A stretch of DNA of 64,000 nucleotides, taken from assembly GCA_023376005.1 (NCBI GenBank), contig CM042157.1, positions 85,464,643 to 85,528,642 of the forward strand. Reading direction: 5' to 3'. Under the pieces are notes generated by a model. The model was not told where the DNA came from. It was given only the letters and a program-made list of their open reading frames with translations, and made no database searches. How positions within the stretch are numbered: the stretch's first letter is position 1; every line of letters starts with the position of its first letter. The position numbers and the translations under genes were made by a program. Of the stretch, positions 46,842-57,061 are shown piece after piece. The stretch comes from Doryteuthis pealeii. Taxonomy: Eukaryota; Mollusca; Cephalopoda; Myopsida; Loliginidae.

Positions 46842-46868
46842 TTTTATAATTTGCTTGAAGCATTGTGT
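46593..46868. other. Short non-satellite stretch
   Basis: No feature apart from a TA run (46809-46836). Confidence 0.4.
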
Positions 46869-47306
46869 ATATATTGGTTAGGAGGTTGATTTAGAAGGCT
46901 ATCACAATGCAGGTGTAAAGAAAAATAATAATATGGTAACAATGGTGTTGTGTGTTAACCTGTATTTTATTCTTGAATTTGAGATAAAATCTCTTTTTTT
47001 TTTTTTTTTTTTAGATCACTGGAACTGAAGTAGTCTAGTATGATACAAACCAAAAAACCTGCATTCACGTAAACATGAGAATAAAAAAAAATACCATCAT
47101 TTTCAAAAAAAAAAAAAAAAAAAAATTCATTTAAAAAGAAATGCCATAACTAGACTACTTCAGTTCCAATGATCTTTTGAAAAAAAGATTTTATCTCGAA
47201 AATTCAAGAATAAAATACAGGTTAACACACAACACCATTGTTACTGTATTATTATTATTTTATCTTTACACCTGCATTGTGATAACCTTCTAAATCAACC
47301 TCCTAA

Positions 47307-47318
<12 letters not shown>
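46869..47318. mobile_element. Fold-back element with ~172-bp inverted arms
   Basis: The left arm 46869-47041 and right arm 47148-47318 are close reverse complements, including TTGGTTAGGAGGTTGATTTA and GTTAACCTGTATTTTATTC. A spacer of about 106 bp contains two A runs. Both outer ends run into TA repeats (the right one directly), so I cannot define a target duplication. It is likely a MITE or fold-back transposon, or a long hairpin RNA source if transcribed. Confidence 0.85.
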
Positions 47319-47348
<30 letters not shown>

Positions 47349-47430
47349 GTATATGTGTGTGATTTGCATGATATTGCTTGTGCATTATCATTATTACCAC
47401 ACCACTGTTAATCAACTACAATAGTTATTA

Positions 47431-47462
<32 letters not shown>

Positions 47463-47513
47463 CTTAACACTTTTGTAATTAATCTATTCTCTGCTTACTA
47501 CTCCTAGCAAGTT

Positions 47514-48105
47514 CTGTTGATTGGGGCAGTAGAATACGCTGACTGTACCTCTGTAAGGGGTAAAATTCCCCCAATGGGGCTGTGTCCTGGGTATGATGTT
47601 AAACTGAATCTAGTTGTGGAGTACCCCCTTCATTGCCATTACTCACAGATACACTTGGAGTGGTAGTACCTATTAGGGTCCCATCTATGGGTTAAATAGA
47701 TTAAAATCAATCGGCTGGTCACATCAAGCCCTAGCACCTATATGATTGCCCCAACCCTATTGCCCTTATGGCAAGCCCCAACCCCTTTTTATCATATGGG
47801 TGCTAGAAGGCGGTGACTGAGGGTCTACATGTCCTGGGAATGATGTTAAACCTATCTGATGGTGAGGTTCCAGTTTTGGAGGTTTGGGGAATGTGGAGCA
47901 CCCCTTCATCACCATTGCTCCCTGGTCCACTCTGACCCGGAGTGGTAGTACCTGTTAGGGTCCCATCTATGGGTTAAATAGAAAAATGTATTTATAAAAA
48001 AATTGTATTATCCATTAAGAATAGATTTATTTTAAACTTTATCGGCATTAAATGACCCACTGAGGTTGATATGCCATAAAACCAACCAAACAAAACAAAC
48101 TAAAC
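47514..48105 (+). mobile_element. Two abutting partial copies of Repeat C
   Basis: 47514-47702 starts GATTGGGGCAGTAGAATACG and reaches GGGTCCCATCTATGGGTTAA with an internal deletion. 47703-48105 begins in mid-body (AATCAATCGGCTGGTCACAT) and runs to the tail ATTAAATGACCCACTGAGGT...ATATGCCATAAAAC. Confidence 0.75.
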
Positions 48106-48436
48106 TAAATAGATTAAAATGTGTTATTATTATTTGCTTGACCTTGCTGACACATTCGTTTCTCTTTTCTTTTTATCTACTTGACAATTTAATTGTTTAT
48201 TTACAATTTATATAAATGGTCAGTGACCTAAGCTTTTTGGGGGTTGGGACTATTTGCCACTTACTGATGAATATTTTGATGTAATCTCAAGTGTTCTACT
48301 TGAGATGACTCAGTTTTGTATTACCTCTTCAGAGCTTATGATAGCTACCACTAGTCATCCATTTCTTCCTGCTGTAAATAAACTGGTCAGTTTTTTTTGG
48401 TAAATTTTGCTGTGGTCATTCTTTAAAGAATTGGCT
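48106..48436. other. Unassigned DNA
   Basis: No gene or element is recognised. Confidence 0.4.
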
Positions 48437-48615
48437 GGAAGAAACGCCAAGGGGTCAACTGAAAACTTGGCGTAAAACAGTCAAGCAAGATACCGAGCTG
48501 ATCTCGGGCACAGGCCTTTATGGAGTCCATCAATGGAACCATGAATGCTGACACTCATATCTTCAATTGTGTTGGATCACAGCGTATGGTCAGCCCTCAT
48601 TCGGGATACGATGAA
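48437..48615 (+). pseudogene. Degraded LINE-like ORF C-terminus
   Basis: The plus-strand frame reads TPRGQLKTWRKTVKQDTELI...GLYGVHQWNHEC, then a stop, then readable pieces out of frame. The pattern RGQLKTW...VK.D...YG...WN resembles the C-terminal end of some invertebrate LINE polyproteins. It is short and broken, so the family is uncertain. Confidence 0.4.
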
Positions 48616-48624
48616 TTCATTACT

Positions 48625-48795
48625 ACACCACAGGAAGTTCCCCTCATCAGTTCAGTTAGAAGAAAGAAAAAATGAAAATATTTATTGATTATTAATGCAC
48701 GTGGGGTTTGGGGACTGCTTCCCATTTCCTATTCTCTTGTTACTTCTTCCGTGAATTCACCACAGGTAAATTTGTTGGGTGGAGCTGGCTCAACT
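48625..48795. repeat. 170-bp interspersed repeat, copy 1
   Basis: It is nearly identical to 51513-51680 (ACTACACCACAGGAAGTTCC, TATTGATTATTAATGCA, TCACCACAGGTAAATTTGTT). The element type is unknown. Confidence 0.75.
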
Positions 48796-48932
48796 GACCC
48801 AGGGTGAATACCGTGATAGATACAGATACATTCTTTAAACTCCTGACTCATCAAAACAAGTTTTTGGTTTCTGGAAGATTGTTATACTCACTAAAGAAAA
48901 AAAGGTACGTTTAGTGTAATTATTATCATCTC

Positions 48933-49030
48933 AAGAAATGGAATCGGTGACCCAAGTTCAAATCCTGGATGAGGCTGTTTTTGATTTACTTCAGACTAAT
49001 ACCCTTAGGAAAGGCATGAATCCAAAATGT
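48933..49030 (+). mobile_element. SINE family A fragment
   Basis: It contains AAGTTCAAATCCTGGATGAG and CCCTTAGGAAAGGCATGAAT of the family A head and body, then stops. Confidence 0.6.
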
Positions 49031-49107
49031 ATGATATTTCTATCAATGCTGAAATGAGGTAACATCACTCACCCAGCCTCCAGCCACATTTGTAAACATT
49101 AACTTTA

Positions 49108-49540
49108 CTAGCAAATATTTAGTTAAAAGAGGAAGTAAAGAATAAAATGACACTTATTTTTTCTTGTTAATGGATTTCATTTAAGATTCATTGAAGAGAT
49201 TTTTGCTTATATTCATTAAAATAAAACCAAACAGTTAGAAATCAATAATACTAAGCACATATTTATTAAATTCGATTTTTTTATATCAATTTGCAAATTA
49301 GCCTTCCCCTTCACACTGTAAACCGCTATTTTGTTGTATATATAAACATAATTGTATGTTGTTAGTATGTAGATATGGTTAACAGTATTAATAATGTAAA
49401 ACAATTTTATTAATAATTGAGGTTTAAATAAAAATGAAATCATTGAGAATGTGATGTCAATAACTAAGGGAATTGTAACTTGAGTAGTGATATAGTTTCG
49501 GTTACAGACAAAAAAGCACACAATCTCCATTATAATAAGA
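49108..49540 (-). mobile_element. Helitron-like element, internally deleted copy
   Basis: On the minus strand it begins TCTTATTATAATGGAGATTG after host A and ends CTAG before host T, exactly as the 27254-27895 copy does. At 433 bp it lacks ~200 bp near the CTAG end, including the hairpin. The preserved A|T context at both ends supports the defined termini. Confidence 0.72.
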
Positions 49541-49634
49541 TAACATACAATGTTCTTTCTCATCAGTATTTGTGTTAGGTTTTCAAAGCTTAATTACAAT
49601 TGTAAATAGACAAAAAAAAAAATTAACTTTTATA

Positions 49635-49946
49635 AGATTACTGGGGTGAGTGGGTATTTGCCTCATACCCCATTTGTATGGGCTGGGCACAAGGCCTCGT
49701 TTTAACGTGGGCCCACCCTCAAGCCGAAGCTAATAGGTGGGAAAGAACAAAAATTGTGTCAATCCCTTTGGCATTTCCCTTCAAGGGGGGGCGCCTCAGG
49801 CGCTGGGCAATAAACCCAGCCCTGCCCCCAAGGGGACAGGTATTGCCTGTGGAGATAGCCCCCTGGGACCAACGCTATTAATTGAACACACTGGACCCCT
49901 GTCCCAAAGGATGGGTTGGAAAAATGGAAGATTACTGGGGTGAGTG
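49635..49946. mobile_element. GC-rich insert between 18-bp direct repeats
   Basis: AGATTACTGGGGTGAGTG occurs at 49635-49652 and 49929-49946. The 276 bp between them is far GC-richer than its flanks (for example GGGGGGGCGCCTCAGGCGCT). It has two short open frames (49678-49881, 49737-49943) with no domain I recognise. The direct repeats look like a target duplication, but 18 bp is also compatible with a tandem duplication. Confidence 0.5.
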
Positions 49947-50213
49947 AAAGGTTAGCCTATCTTACACTATGCTCATTTTCAACTTTTTTGATTTCTTTTA
50001 TTTGTTTTATAATGGGCCAATCATAGCTTATAATGATTTACCGTATTCTGCCACTGTATTCATTTAAAGCCACTCTGTCTTTTCCTTTGTGAGGGTCCTT
50101 AGCTCCTTCAGTTGCTTGTCAGATATTGAGGCCCTCAGTCCTGTATTTTGGAGATTCATCCACAGTTTACCAAGTCAGATGAGTCAGCTGTTCACCTTAG
50201 CATTATACAATAT

Positions 50214-50402
50214 GTATTTACCCACCCATCTCTCCACTACAGGATGTGGCACAAGGCCAATTTTAAGTAGAGTAAAGCTAGTTTGAATTTGGAGTTTTTC
50301 CTTTTCTAGGCTGGTTGCCTAACCAATGTTAAAGAACTCAGTCTGCCCTCTACCCATTGCTGTGAGGGGAACAGATGGATTTATGACTTTCCCAAGGGCA
50401 TT
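50214..50402 (-). mobile_element. SINE family A, diverged, headless
   Basis: Tail (TATTTACCCACCCATC), AGTTTGAATTTGGAG, GGTTGCCTAACCAATGTTAA and TTCCCAAGGGCATTTG match the family in reverse. The tRNA head is missing. Confidence 0.65.
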
Positions 50403-50690
50403 TGTTCAAGATTTTTATCAGCTATTACTTACTAGAAATAAGAATTTGTATAGTTCTTGTTTCACAGTATTTAAAGCAAACACGGACATGTTCATATGAA
50501 AATTCAACGAGCAAGTGGTGGAAAAAAAGTTTACATTTGAGAAACAGAATTATAAACAAACACACATATCCCAGTGGATATTTCTCTGTAATGGCATAAA
50601 AGAAATAGTTTGGACTATAGACTTAATTTACTTTGAGTTATTCTCTCCTGAATATAGTGAGGCAAGTGGACAGAAAAAAAGTTAATTATA

Positions 50691-51213
50691 TAGTTTTCGG
50701 TAATTTATGGGGAAGTGCGTCCCGGTCTTCTGTCTCAAAAATTGCTACCCGGTGACTATTAAAATAACGACGCAGCTCAGTCTATTCAAAACTATCCATC
50801 TTCATATCTATCTATCTCAATTTGTTCATATTTATCTATATTACTTTAAATACTAAGATTTTTTTTATTCATGTTTGTTTAATGTCTTGTTTTTAGTTCA
50901 AATAAACAAGAATTACGACAAAAAAAGATGTGACCCCCTCCCCACAAATACATTTAGTTGTCGAAAATATCTATCTATCTTCATTTGTTCATATCTATCT
51001 ATATTATTTTGTTTGTTTATCTATCTATCTATCTATCTATCTCAGTCTATTCCAAACTATATATCCATCTTCATATCTAAACAAGAATTATGACAAATTA
51101 CGATAAATAAACAAGAATTACGACAAGCTGGGGTCATTATTTTGATAGTCACCGGGTAGCAATTTTTGAGGCAGGAGACTGGGATGCACTTCCTCATAAA
51201 TTACCTAATTTTC
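50691..51213. mobile_element. TIR element (MITE-like), 507 bp, with 8-bp near-duplication
   Basis: The element is 50699-51205. The ends are inverted repeats of about 75 bp (GGTAATTTATGGGGAAGTGC at left; reverse complement of the right end GGTAATTTATGAGGAAGTGC), continuing through CAAAAATTGCTACCCGGTGA. The flanks TAGTTTTC and TAATTTTC match at 7 of 8 positions. The interior holds TATC repeats and no transposase. A related single end is at 40888. Confidence 0.75.
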
Positions 51214-51308
51214 ATCTATAATACACCCCTCCTAGCTTTTTGGCTGAAAAATCTGGAAAAATCATGCATCTTATACACAAGTGTTTTTTAAAATTTAGTT
51301 TCTTTGTT

Positions 51309-51515
51309 TAATGGCATATCAACTTTCATGGATTATTTAATGCCAAAGCTATCCTTGTAGAAGAACACCAGTGGTACTATTTAACCCATTGCTGGGGGTA
51401 TGGGGCAGGTCATACCTTTCTCCAAGGGTATTAGTCCCAAAGTGAATGCAATAGCGTAACTGGAATGTGAACTTGCTTACTATGATGTCCCTGTTCATCA
51501 CATTAGCCACTACAC
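51309..51515 (-). mobile_element. SINE family A body with GGCAT-type tail
   Basis: On the minus strand a tRNA-like head (GTGGCTAATGTG) and body (CTTGGAGAAAGGTATGACC) lead to GGGTTAAATAGTACC and then the tail TTTGGCATTAAATAATCC...TTGATATGCCATTAAAC, the tail used by Repeat C. Confidence 0.65.
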
Positions 51516-51680
51516 CACAGGAAGTTCCCCTCATCAGTTCAGTTAGAAGAAAGAAGAAATGAAAATATTTATTGATTATTAATGCATGTGGGGTTTGGGG
51601 ACTGTTTCCCATTTCCTATTCTCTTGTTACTTCTTCCGTGAATTCACCACAGGTAAATTTGTTGGATGGAGCTGGCTTAA
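51513..51680. repeat. 170-bp interspersed repeat, copy 2
   Basis: Second copy of 48625-48795, same orientation, with only a few substitutions. Both copies begin at ACTACACCACAG, here at the end of a SINE head. Confidence 0.75.
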
Positions 51681-52314
51681 CAGGATGAATGGCGTAACAG
51701 TAAACAGTTATTGATCATTTATATATTAATTTCACTAGAAGGAAAGGTGTGTAAAGTTGCTTGAATGACCATTGCCAAATTTTGTATTTATTCTATTTTC
51801 TCATTAGAAAGATCTATTATCATTCATTGGTTATTTAAACCTTTTTTTTTTCTCTTTCTTTTCCTTGTGTTTAAAGCAATTAATTGTTGATCTATCCAAG
51901 ATCCAACTTGATTGTTCATCTCTTTTAATTGTTTCAAACTGACATTATTGGAATTCCATCCTTTGGTTGTGGCATCGTTTCAATCTTTTTTCTCTTGGAC
52001 AAGGGTGAGTGTTTATTCCAGACTCCTAATTAACCATTCTTATCAGATATATTTATCTACTGACTCTTGAGGGTGTCATGCCAACTCATTATTCCTCCCT
52101 CCTACTCAATAATTCTATTTTATACATTTTTTCACTCATCCTACTCCCCATGAGTTATCAAAGAACAAAATACCTTGTTTTTATTTTTTATCATCCCTCT
52201 GCTCGTTATCATCGTTTGATATGAAGGTCTCAAATGTTCCAATTAAAAACTGCATATTGTTGGCCCAGGTTCAAAGTTTAATTCTTTTAGCATAACTCAT
52301 TGGTGAATATTTAA
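51681..52314. other. Unassigned AT-rich DNA
   Basis: No gene or element is recognised. Confidence 0.4.
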
Positions 52315-52560
52315 GGGCTAGTTTAGCTCAGTTGTTAGAGCATTCATCTAGGAATCGAAAGGTTCCAGGTTCTATACTGGGCGTTGCCAACTTGGCACAT
52401 GAGTAGCACAGCTTGGATAATCTGAGCTGTGTGGTAAAGCATTTGGGTAGACGGTAGGTGCTCCATCTCAGCAAAACAATTTCCCTGGTCTAGTGCTAGT
52501 GACTCCCTTGCTGTTTGGCTGATACCGACAATAGGCTACTCTGCAAACTACTTTATTTAT
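52315..52560 (+). mobile_element. tRNA-derived SINE, family B, old copy
   Basis: A box (TTTAGCTCAGTTGTTAGAGC), B box (AGGTTCTATACTGGG) and body (GAGTAGCACAGCTTGGAT, TGGTCTAGTGCTAGTGA) are diverged from the other copies, and a short body stretch is missing. Confidence 0.8.
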
Positions 52561-52742
52561 ATGTAGTTTGTTTTTGTAGTAATGTATATGACCACGTTTT
52601 TATTTTTTATTTTTATTTTTAAATTTATTTTGAAGCAAACTTCTTACCCTCTTTGCAATTACAAATTTTCAGACACTTGTGTTAGTCATGTATCTGCAAA
52701 TCAGTCAGTCTCTTTGAAAGGATATATATATATATATATATA

Positions 52743-53155
52743 ATATGTCTAACCACTAGCCCATGCGCCTCCATCGTGGAAAATGAACTTGTCGGTTCGA
52801 GTTCAATTCCTAAACGAAGCTGTTGGTATTTCACATAGCGCTAATACCCTTGGGAAAGGTATGAATCCATATATTCTCCCTCGAGCCATGGGTTAAATAG
52901 TAGGGCAGACTGGGCCCTTCAGCCTTTGGTAGGTAACCAGTCTAGGAGAGGGATAACTCTGAATTCAAAATTCCTGAGGTCAGTCGTTGATTGGGTTTAT
53001 GGCAACCCTTGATGCACCAATTCTTTCCTATCGACTGTACCAAAAAGTGTGGAATGGTCCTACACAAGCATTCACCACCATAAAACAAATCACTGTGCTG
53101 GTTGTTCACTAGATGAACACTCATGCGTTGAAAATCGATGTGAGAGTCCATTTTT
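52743..53155 (+). mobile_element. SINE family A with alternative tail and inverted head
   Basis: Body and long tail match 28272-28660. The first ~25 bp (52746-52770, CTAACCACTAGCCCATGCGC...) are the reverse complement of the head at 28247-28272. The A-box segment is thus inverted in place. Confidence 0.78.
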
Positions 53156-53160
53156 ATATA

Positions 53161-53440
53161 TATATATATATATATATCCAACTGACTGGTATGTTGGGGA
53201 TAATTCTATTTGGGATCATCAATATTTCCTGTACATCCCCAATGCATGCTCATGTAAATGCAAACTTAGAAATTTATACAAGGAATTTTACAATTCCCTA
53301 AGAGAGCTCAATGTGTAATAAATTTAATTATATACAGAGCAATATTTAACTTTCAAAGAAAGAAAAACTTAACAAACTATCATTTGGCTATTATAAATTT
53401 ATTTCGACCAGAATTCAATACGAGCCTAGTCTATGTGTAT
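53161..53440 (+). repeat. Repeat E, copy 1
   Basis: It contains AGAGAGCTCAATGTGTAATAA, ATTATATACAGAGCAATATT and AAATTTATTTCGACCA. The reverse complement of this stretch lies at 54415-54720 with moderate divergence. The element type is unknown. Confidence 0.6.
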
Positions 53441-53455
53441 ACATATATACACAGG

Positions 53456-53709
53456 GGGCTGGGTTAGCTCAGTTGGTAGAGCGTTCGGCTAGAAACCACA
53501 AGGTTCCTAGTTCGATACCGGTCCTCGCCAACTCAGCGTATGAGTAGCATAAGGATCTGTGCGGTAAAGTAAGGAGCTGATGGTAGGTGTGGCGCTCCAC
53601 CTCAGGCGCCAAAAACAATCTTCTTGGTCTAGCACTATTGAAAAGGGGATAGACTCCCTCGTTGACTGGCTGATACCGACTTTAGGCCGCCCCGACGACT
53701 TTACTTTTA

Positions 53710-53710
<1 letters not shown>
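53456..53710 (+). mobile_element. tRNA-derived SINE, family B
   Basis: A complete, little-diverged copy: TTAGCTCAGTTGGTAGAGCG, AGTTCGATACC, and the end CCCGACGACTTTACTTTTAC followed by a TA run. Confidence 0.88.
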
Positions 53711-53743
<33 letters not shown>

Positions 53744-54387
53744 ATGCACAGTCTCCATAAAGTTGATGTGCACTTTAAAGAAGAGAATAATAATCCTTAG
53801 TAAAAAAGAATATATATATAGTTTCAAGTAAGTATTCTTAATGAAAATAATTTTCACATAGGTATATGGACTTTGTAGACAACACACACAGACACACACA
53901 TATATAAATATATGTATGTTATTAAAAGTATTTTTGTCTATCTATGTTTATCAGCTAAAATAACCATAATTTTTTTCTTCCATTAAAACTTTGTCCCTCA
54001 TTTTCTGAAGCTGATCCTTTTATGGTTTAAAAAAAAAACGAAAGCAAAACAAAACTTATAACCATTTTACTGAACAGTAGAATTCATTGTGAATTTATTT
54101 TTTTTGTTTATCTAGATAGATTTTTTATCAACTTCAACTCTGAATTTAGTTAAAAAGGAATAAACATTTAAATGAAAAAATGAAAAAACAAATCAAAAAG
54201 GAGCAATAGAAAATATGTCTTAATTTTTTTCCTTCTTTTCTACAGGGTGATCATAAAGTAACTCCTTATTTTAAAAATCTTATAATTTATTTCTGAATCA
54301 TTATTTTTACAAAAAATGGACGAGAAGAACATACATAACATAGGCTTAGAATATGCAATCTTTATCCCTTCCAAAAAGAGGTGTCCC

Positions 54388-54414
<27 letters not shown>
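53711..54414. other. Unassigned AT-rich DNA
   Basis: TA runs occur at 53713-53740 and 54390-54419. TACAGGGTGATCATAAAGTA at 54244 looks like a mariner-type terminal repeat, but no opposite end is found. No gene is seen. Confidence 0.4.
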
Positions 54415-54421
<7 letters not shown>

Positions 54422-54720
54422 ATCCCCATCTGATGAGACTGAATTTTGGGGAGCTATATTAAATCAACTTAGATTTATATAGGCCCCAATTTTGGTCGAA
54501 ATAAATTTATTATGGAATTACAGTGTTGAGTTCTTCCTTCCTTTCTATGATAAATATTGCTCTGTATATAATCTAAAAAGTTTATTATACATTGAGCTCT
54601 CTTTAGTGATTTAAAGATTCGCTGTATTTATACATACTGGATCATACAATATTAATACAGTGTATCTTAGAAATCACATATAGAATCATCCCTTACTACC
54701 AAGTTTTGGATAAATCTCTT
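54415..54720 (-). repeat. Repeat E, copy 2 (inverted)
   Basis: Inverted relative to 53161-53440, sharing TTTTGGTCGAAATAAATTTA and ATTGCTCTGTATATAAT. The pair could form a long imperfect hairpin across about 1 kb. Confidence 0.55.
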
Positions 54721-54726
54721 ATATAT

Positions 54727-54927
54727 ATATATATTTACCAACCCCTCCTCACGAGCAGAATGTGACACAAGGTCAATTTCTTAAGCGGAGTTCAACAGGT
54801 TTGAATTCAGAGTTTTCCTTCTCCTAGACCAGTTGCCTAACCAAGGTTAAAGAGCCCAGTCTGCCCTACTATTTATCCATAGCTGGAGGGAGAGTAGGAT
54901 TTATACCTTTTCCAAGGGTATTAGCAT
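54727..54927 (-). mobile_element. SINE family A, 5'-truncated
   Basis: Tail and body (ACCAACCCCTCCTCACGAGC, TTAAGCGGAGTTCAACAGGT, TTCCAAGGGTATTAGCA) are present, and the tRNA head is missing. Confidence 0.82.
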
Positions 54928-55050
54928 GTCCCGAATATGATACTAAATTACATCTGGAGATCTAGGGAGTGTGGCATATCCCTTCATTGCCATTACTCCC
55001 AGGTCCACTTTGACCCAGAGTGGTTGTACCTGTTAGGGTCCCATCTACTA
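54928..55050 (+). mobile_element. Repeat C, 3' fragment
   Basis: TGTCCCGAATATGATACTAA, CCTTCATTGCCATTACTCCC and GGGTCCCATCTA are the body end of Repeat C. It abuts the truncated SINE directly. Confidence 0.7.
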
Positions 55051-55290
55051 AATGATTATTATTAAATAGAATTATTGATGTTAGGAAGACTTGAAGCTTA
55101 AATATTATTATTAATGACTTGAAACCATATGATTGCTTGCAAATTATTGGTGCTAGATATTTTAGATCTAGACTGGGATATATAATGCAAACATAGAAAT
55201 ATGGGTTGCATTTCTTAGTAATATAATCATAAATGAACCGGGCTTAAAAAAGCTTAACAGTCAATTCAGCATCAGGGCAGTTTAAAGCGA

Positions 55291-55337
<47 letters not shown>

Positions 55338-55575
55338 GTATATGAAAGGCTTTGAAAACTTTCAAATGCATATTGCATACATTTCACATCATTGCAATCG
55401 TTGATCATTGCAACTTAATGATAAATAAAAATGGTGTTTTACGTTTATGTCAAATGGATAAGTCATACCACTGATTTTAGCAGAATTTTTGGTTTAAAAA
55501 ATTTGAATTTGAAATGCAACCTATCTGTGAATATATATATATATAAAGTTAAAAGAAAGGAAATGAATCCGATGG
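55051..55575. other. Unassigned AT-rich DNA
   Basis: TA run at 55298-55334; no gene. Confidence 0.4.
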
Positions 55576-55760
55576 TATGAGCATAGATAAAAAGATATGA
55601 AAACAACACAAAATGCTGTTAAAGTGATAAAGTAATATGTTATAATATTGCTGTTAAAAGTAATATGTTATAATATGCTGTTAAGTGAAAAAGTAATGTT
55701 ATAAAATGTTTTCACTTTAACAGCATTTTGTGGTGTTTTCATATCCTTTTATCTATACTC

Positions 55761-55764
<4 letters not shown>
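55576..55764. repeat. Inverted repeat with internal tandem units
   Basis: The arms at about 55577-55632 and 55703-55762 (GATATGAAAACAACACAAAA against its complement) enclose about 70 bp made of GTTAAAAGTAATATGTTATA-type repeats. This is probably a small fold-back element. Confidence 0.6.
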
Positions 55765-55819
<55 letters not shown>

Positions 55820-55905
55820 AGTAAGTTTAATCCTTACTGCATGGTCTTGTGTCATACTAACCTAGAAAGTTCCAAAATAATTTTTTCTTTCTTTGTGGTA
55901 AATAC

Positions 55906-56092
55906 ATATTTATCCAACTCCTTTGCATGAGTAGGATGCAACACAAGGTCAACTTCTTAACTGGAGTTTAACGGGTTTGAATTCAGAGTTTTACTTCTCC
56001 CAGATTGGTTGCCTAACTGAGGTTACAGAGCCCAGTCTGTCCTATTTACCCACAGCTGGAGGGAGAATAGATGGATGCATGCCTTTCCCCTT
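55906..56092 (-). mobile_element. SINE family A, headless
   Basis: Tail and half of the body are recognisable (GCATGAGTAGGATGCAACAC, GGGTTTGAATTCAGAG, CACAGCTGGAGGGAGAAT). It ends at GCCTTTCCCC. Confidence 0.72.
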
Positions 56093-57061
56093 GTGTTAAA
56101 TGTTTTAATGAATAAGATTAATCTGATACTAATGTTACATAATCTATGCATAGATTATTGTCAACCCCCTGTATTTCTGAAGGGATGGCCCCTTTTCATA
56201 TCACGGGCGGGACTTTCCATGGAATATTACAGAAAGCCGTGAAATACGTGAAGTCACCTGGGACCTGGTTGGCTCTCAGTTTAAGCTTGGACGTCAGGCA
56301 GATAAGGCCTTAGCTGGAGCTCACTGCACACGCACGTTATGTTAGTTACAGAAATATGTCTAGTTAAGTAAATAAAGGTTTAAATAAATAATATGGTTTT
56401 GTGGTTGATGAATGTCTTGGCAACAAGACTGACCTAGAAATGAATCAAGAACAACCAACCTGCAAGAACAGAGAAATAGAAGCATAGAGAAGTCCAGACG
56501 CTAGAAGAACATAAGATACCAAAGATGAGCAGAAGAATAATAGAAGTAAAGAAAGGGTATACAACACTAAAGGATAGATCTTAAATCCTTCCTAATTAAA
56601 ACCCTCTGCTCTAACCACTGAGATATATTTGTAGCATCGAAAAAAGTTTCGAGAATTGAATCTCATGCTGATTGAAATTCATTTCCCAAATGATGGCCCT
56701 AACTCAATTTGGTAGGCCAACATTCCTTTGTTATCTAGATTTTGTTCTGTCTTGGGATTTGTTGAAACATGTTCAAGAATCAAATCTTTTTTCAATACTC
56801 AACTGTTGGTGTCTTTGTTTTGTAACCAAGGTGTGTTGCTAGGATTTCACATACACCTGTTGGTTATTAACAGGTGAGAAGAGAGAGTACCTTACCAATT
56901 GTAACATTAATGATCTTATTGAAACATAACATTTGGTGTTTATCTTGATCTGTTAAAAGTCCTTCTCTGTTTGACATATATCACACTTATATATAAAAGT
57001 GTTTTTCTTGAATCAAAAAAGTGTTCAAATATTGGCCAATGTAAACTGATAATTTGATAAA
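56093..57061. other. Unassigned DNA, partly GC-richer
   Basis: 56150-56420 (CGGGCGGGACTTTCCATGGA, AAATAAAGGTTTAAATAAAT) is GC-richer than its surroundings and has a poly(A)-signal-like end. It could be an LTR fragment, but no boundaries or coding domains are visible. Confidence 0.35.
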
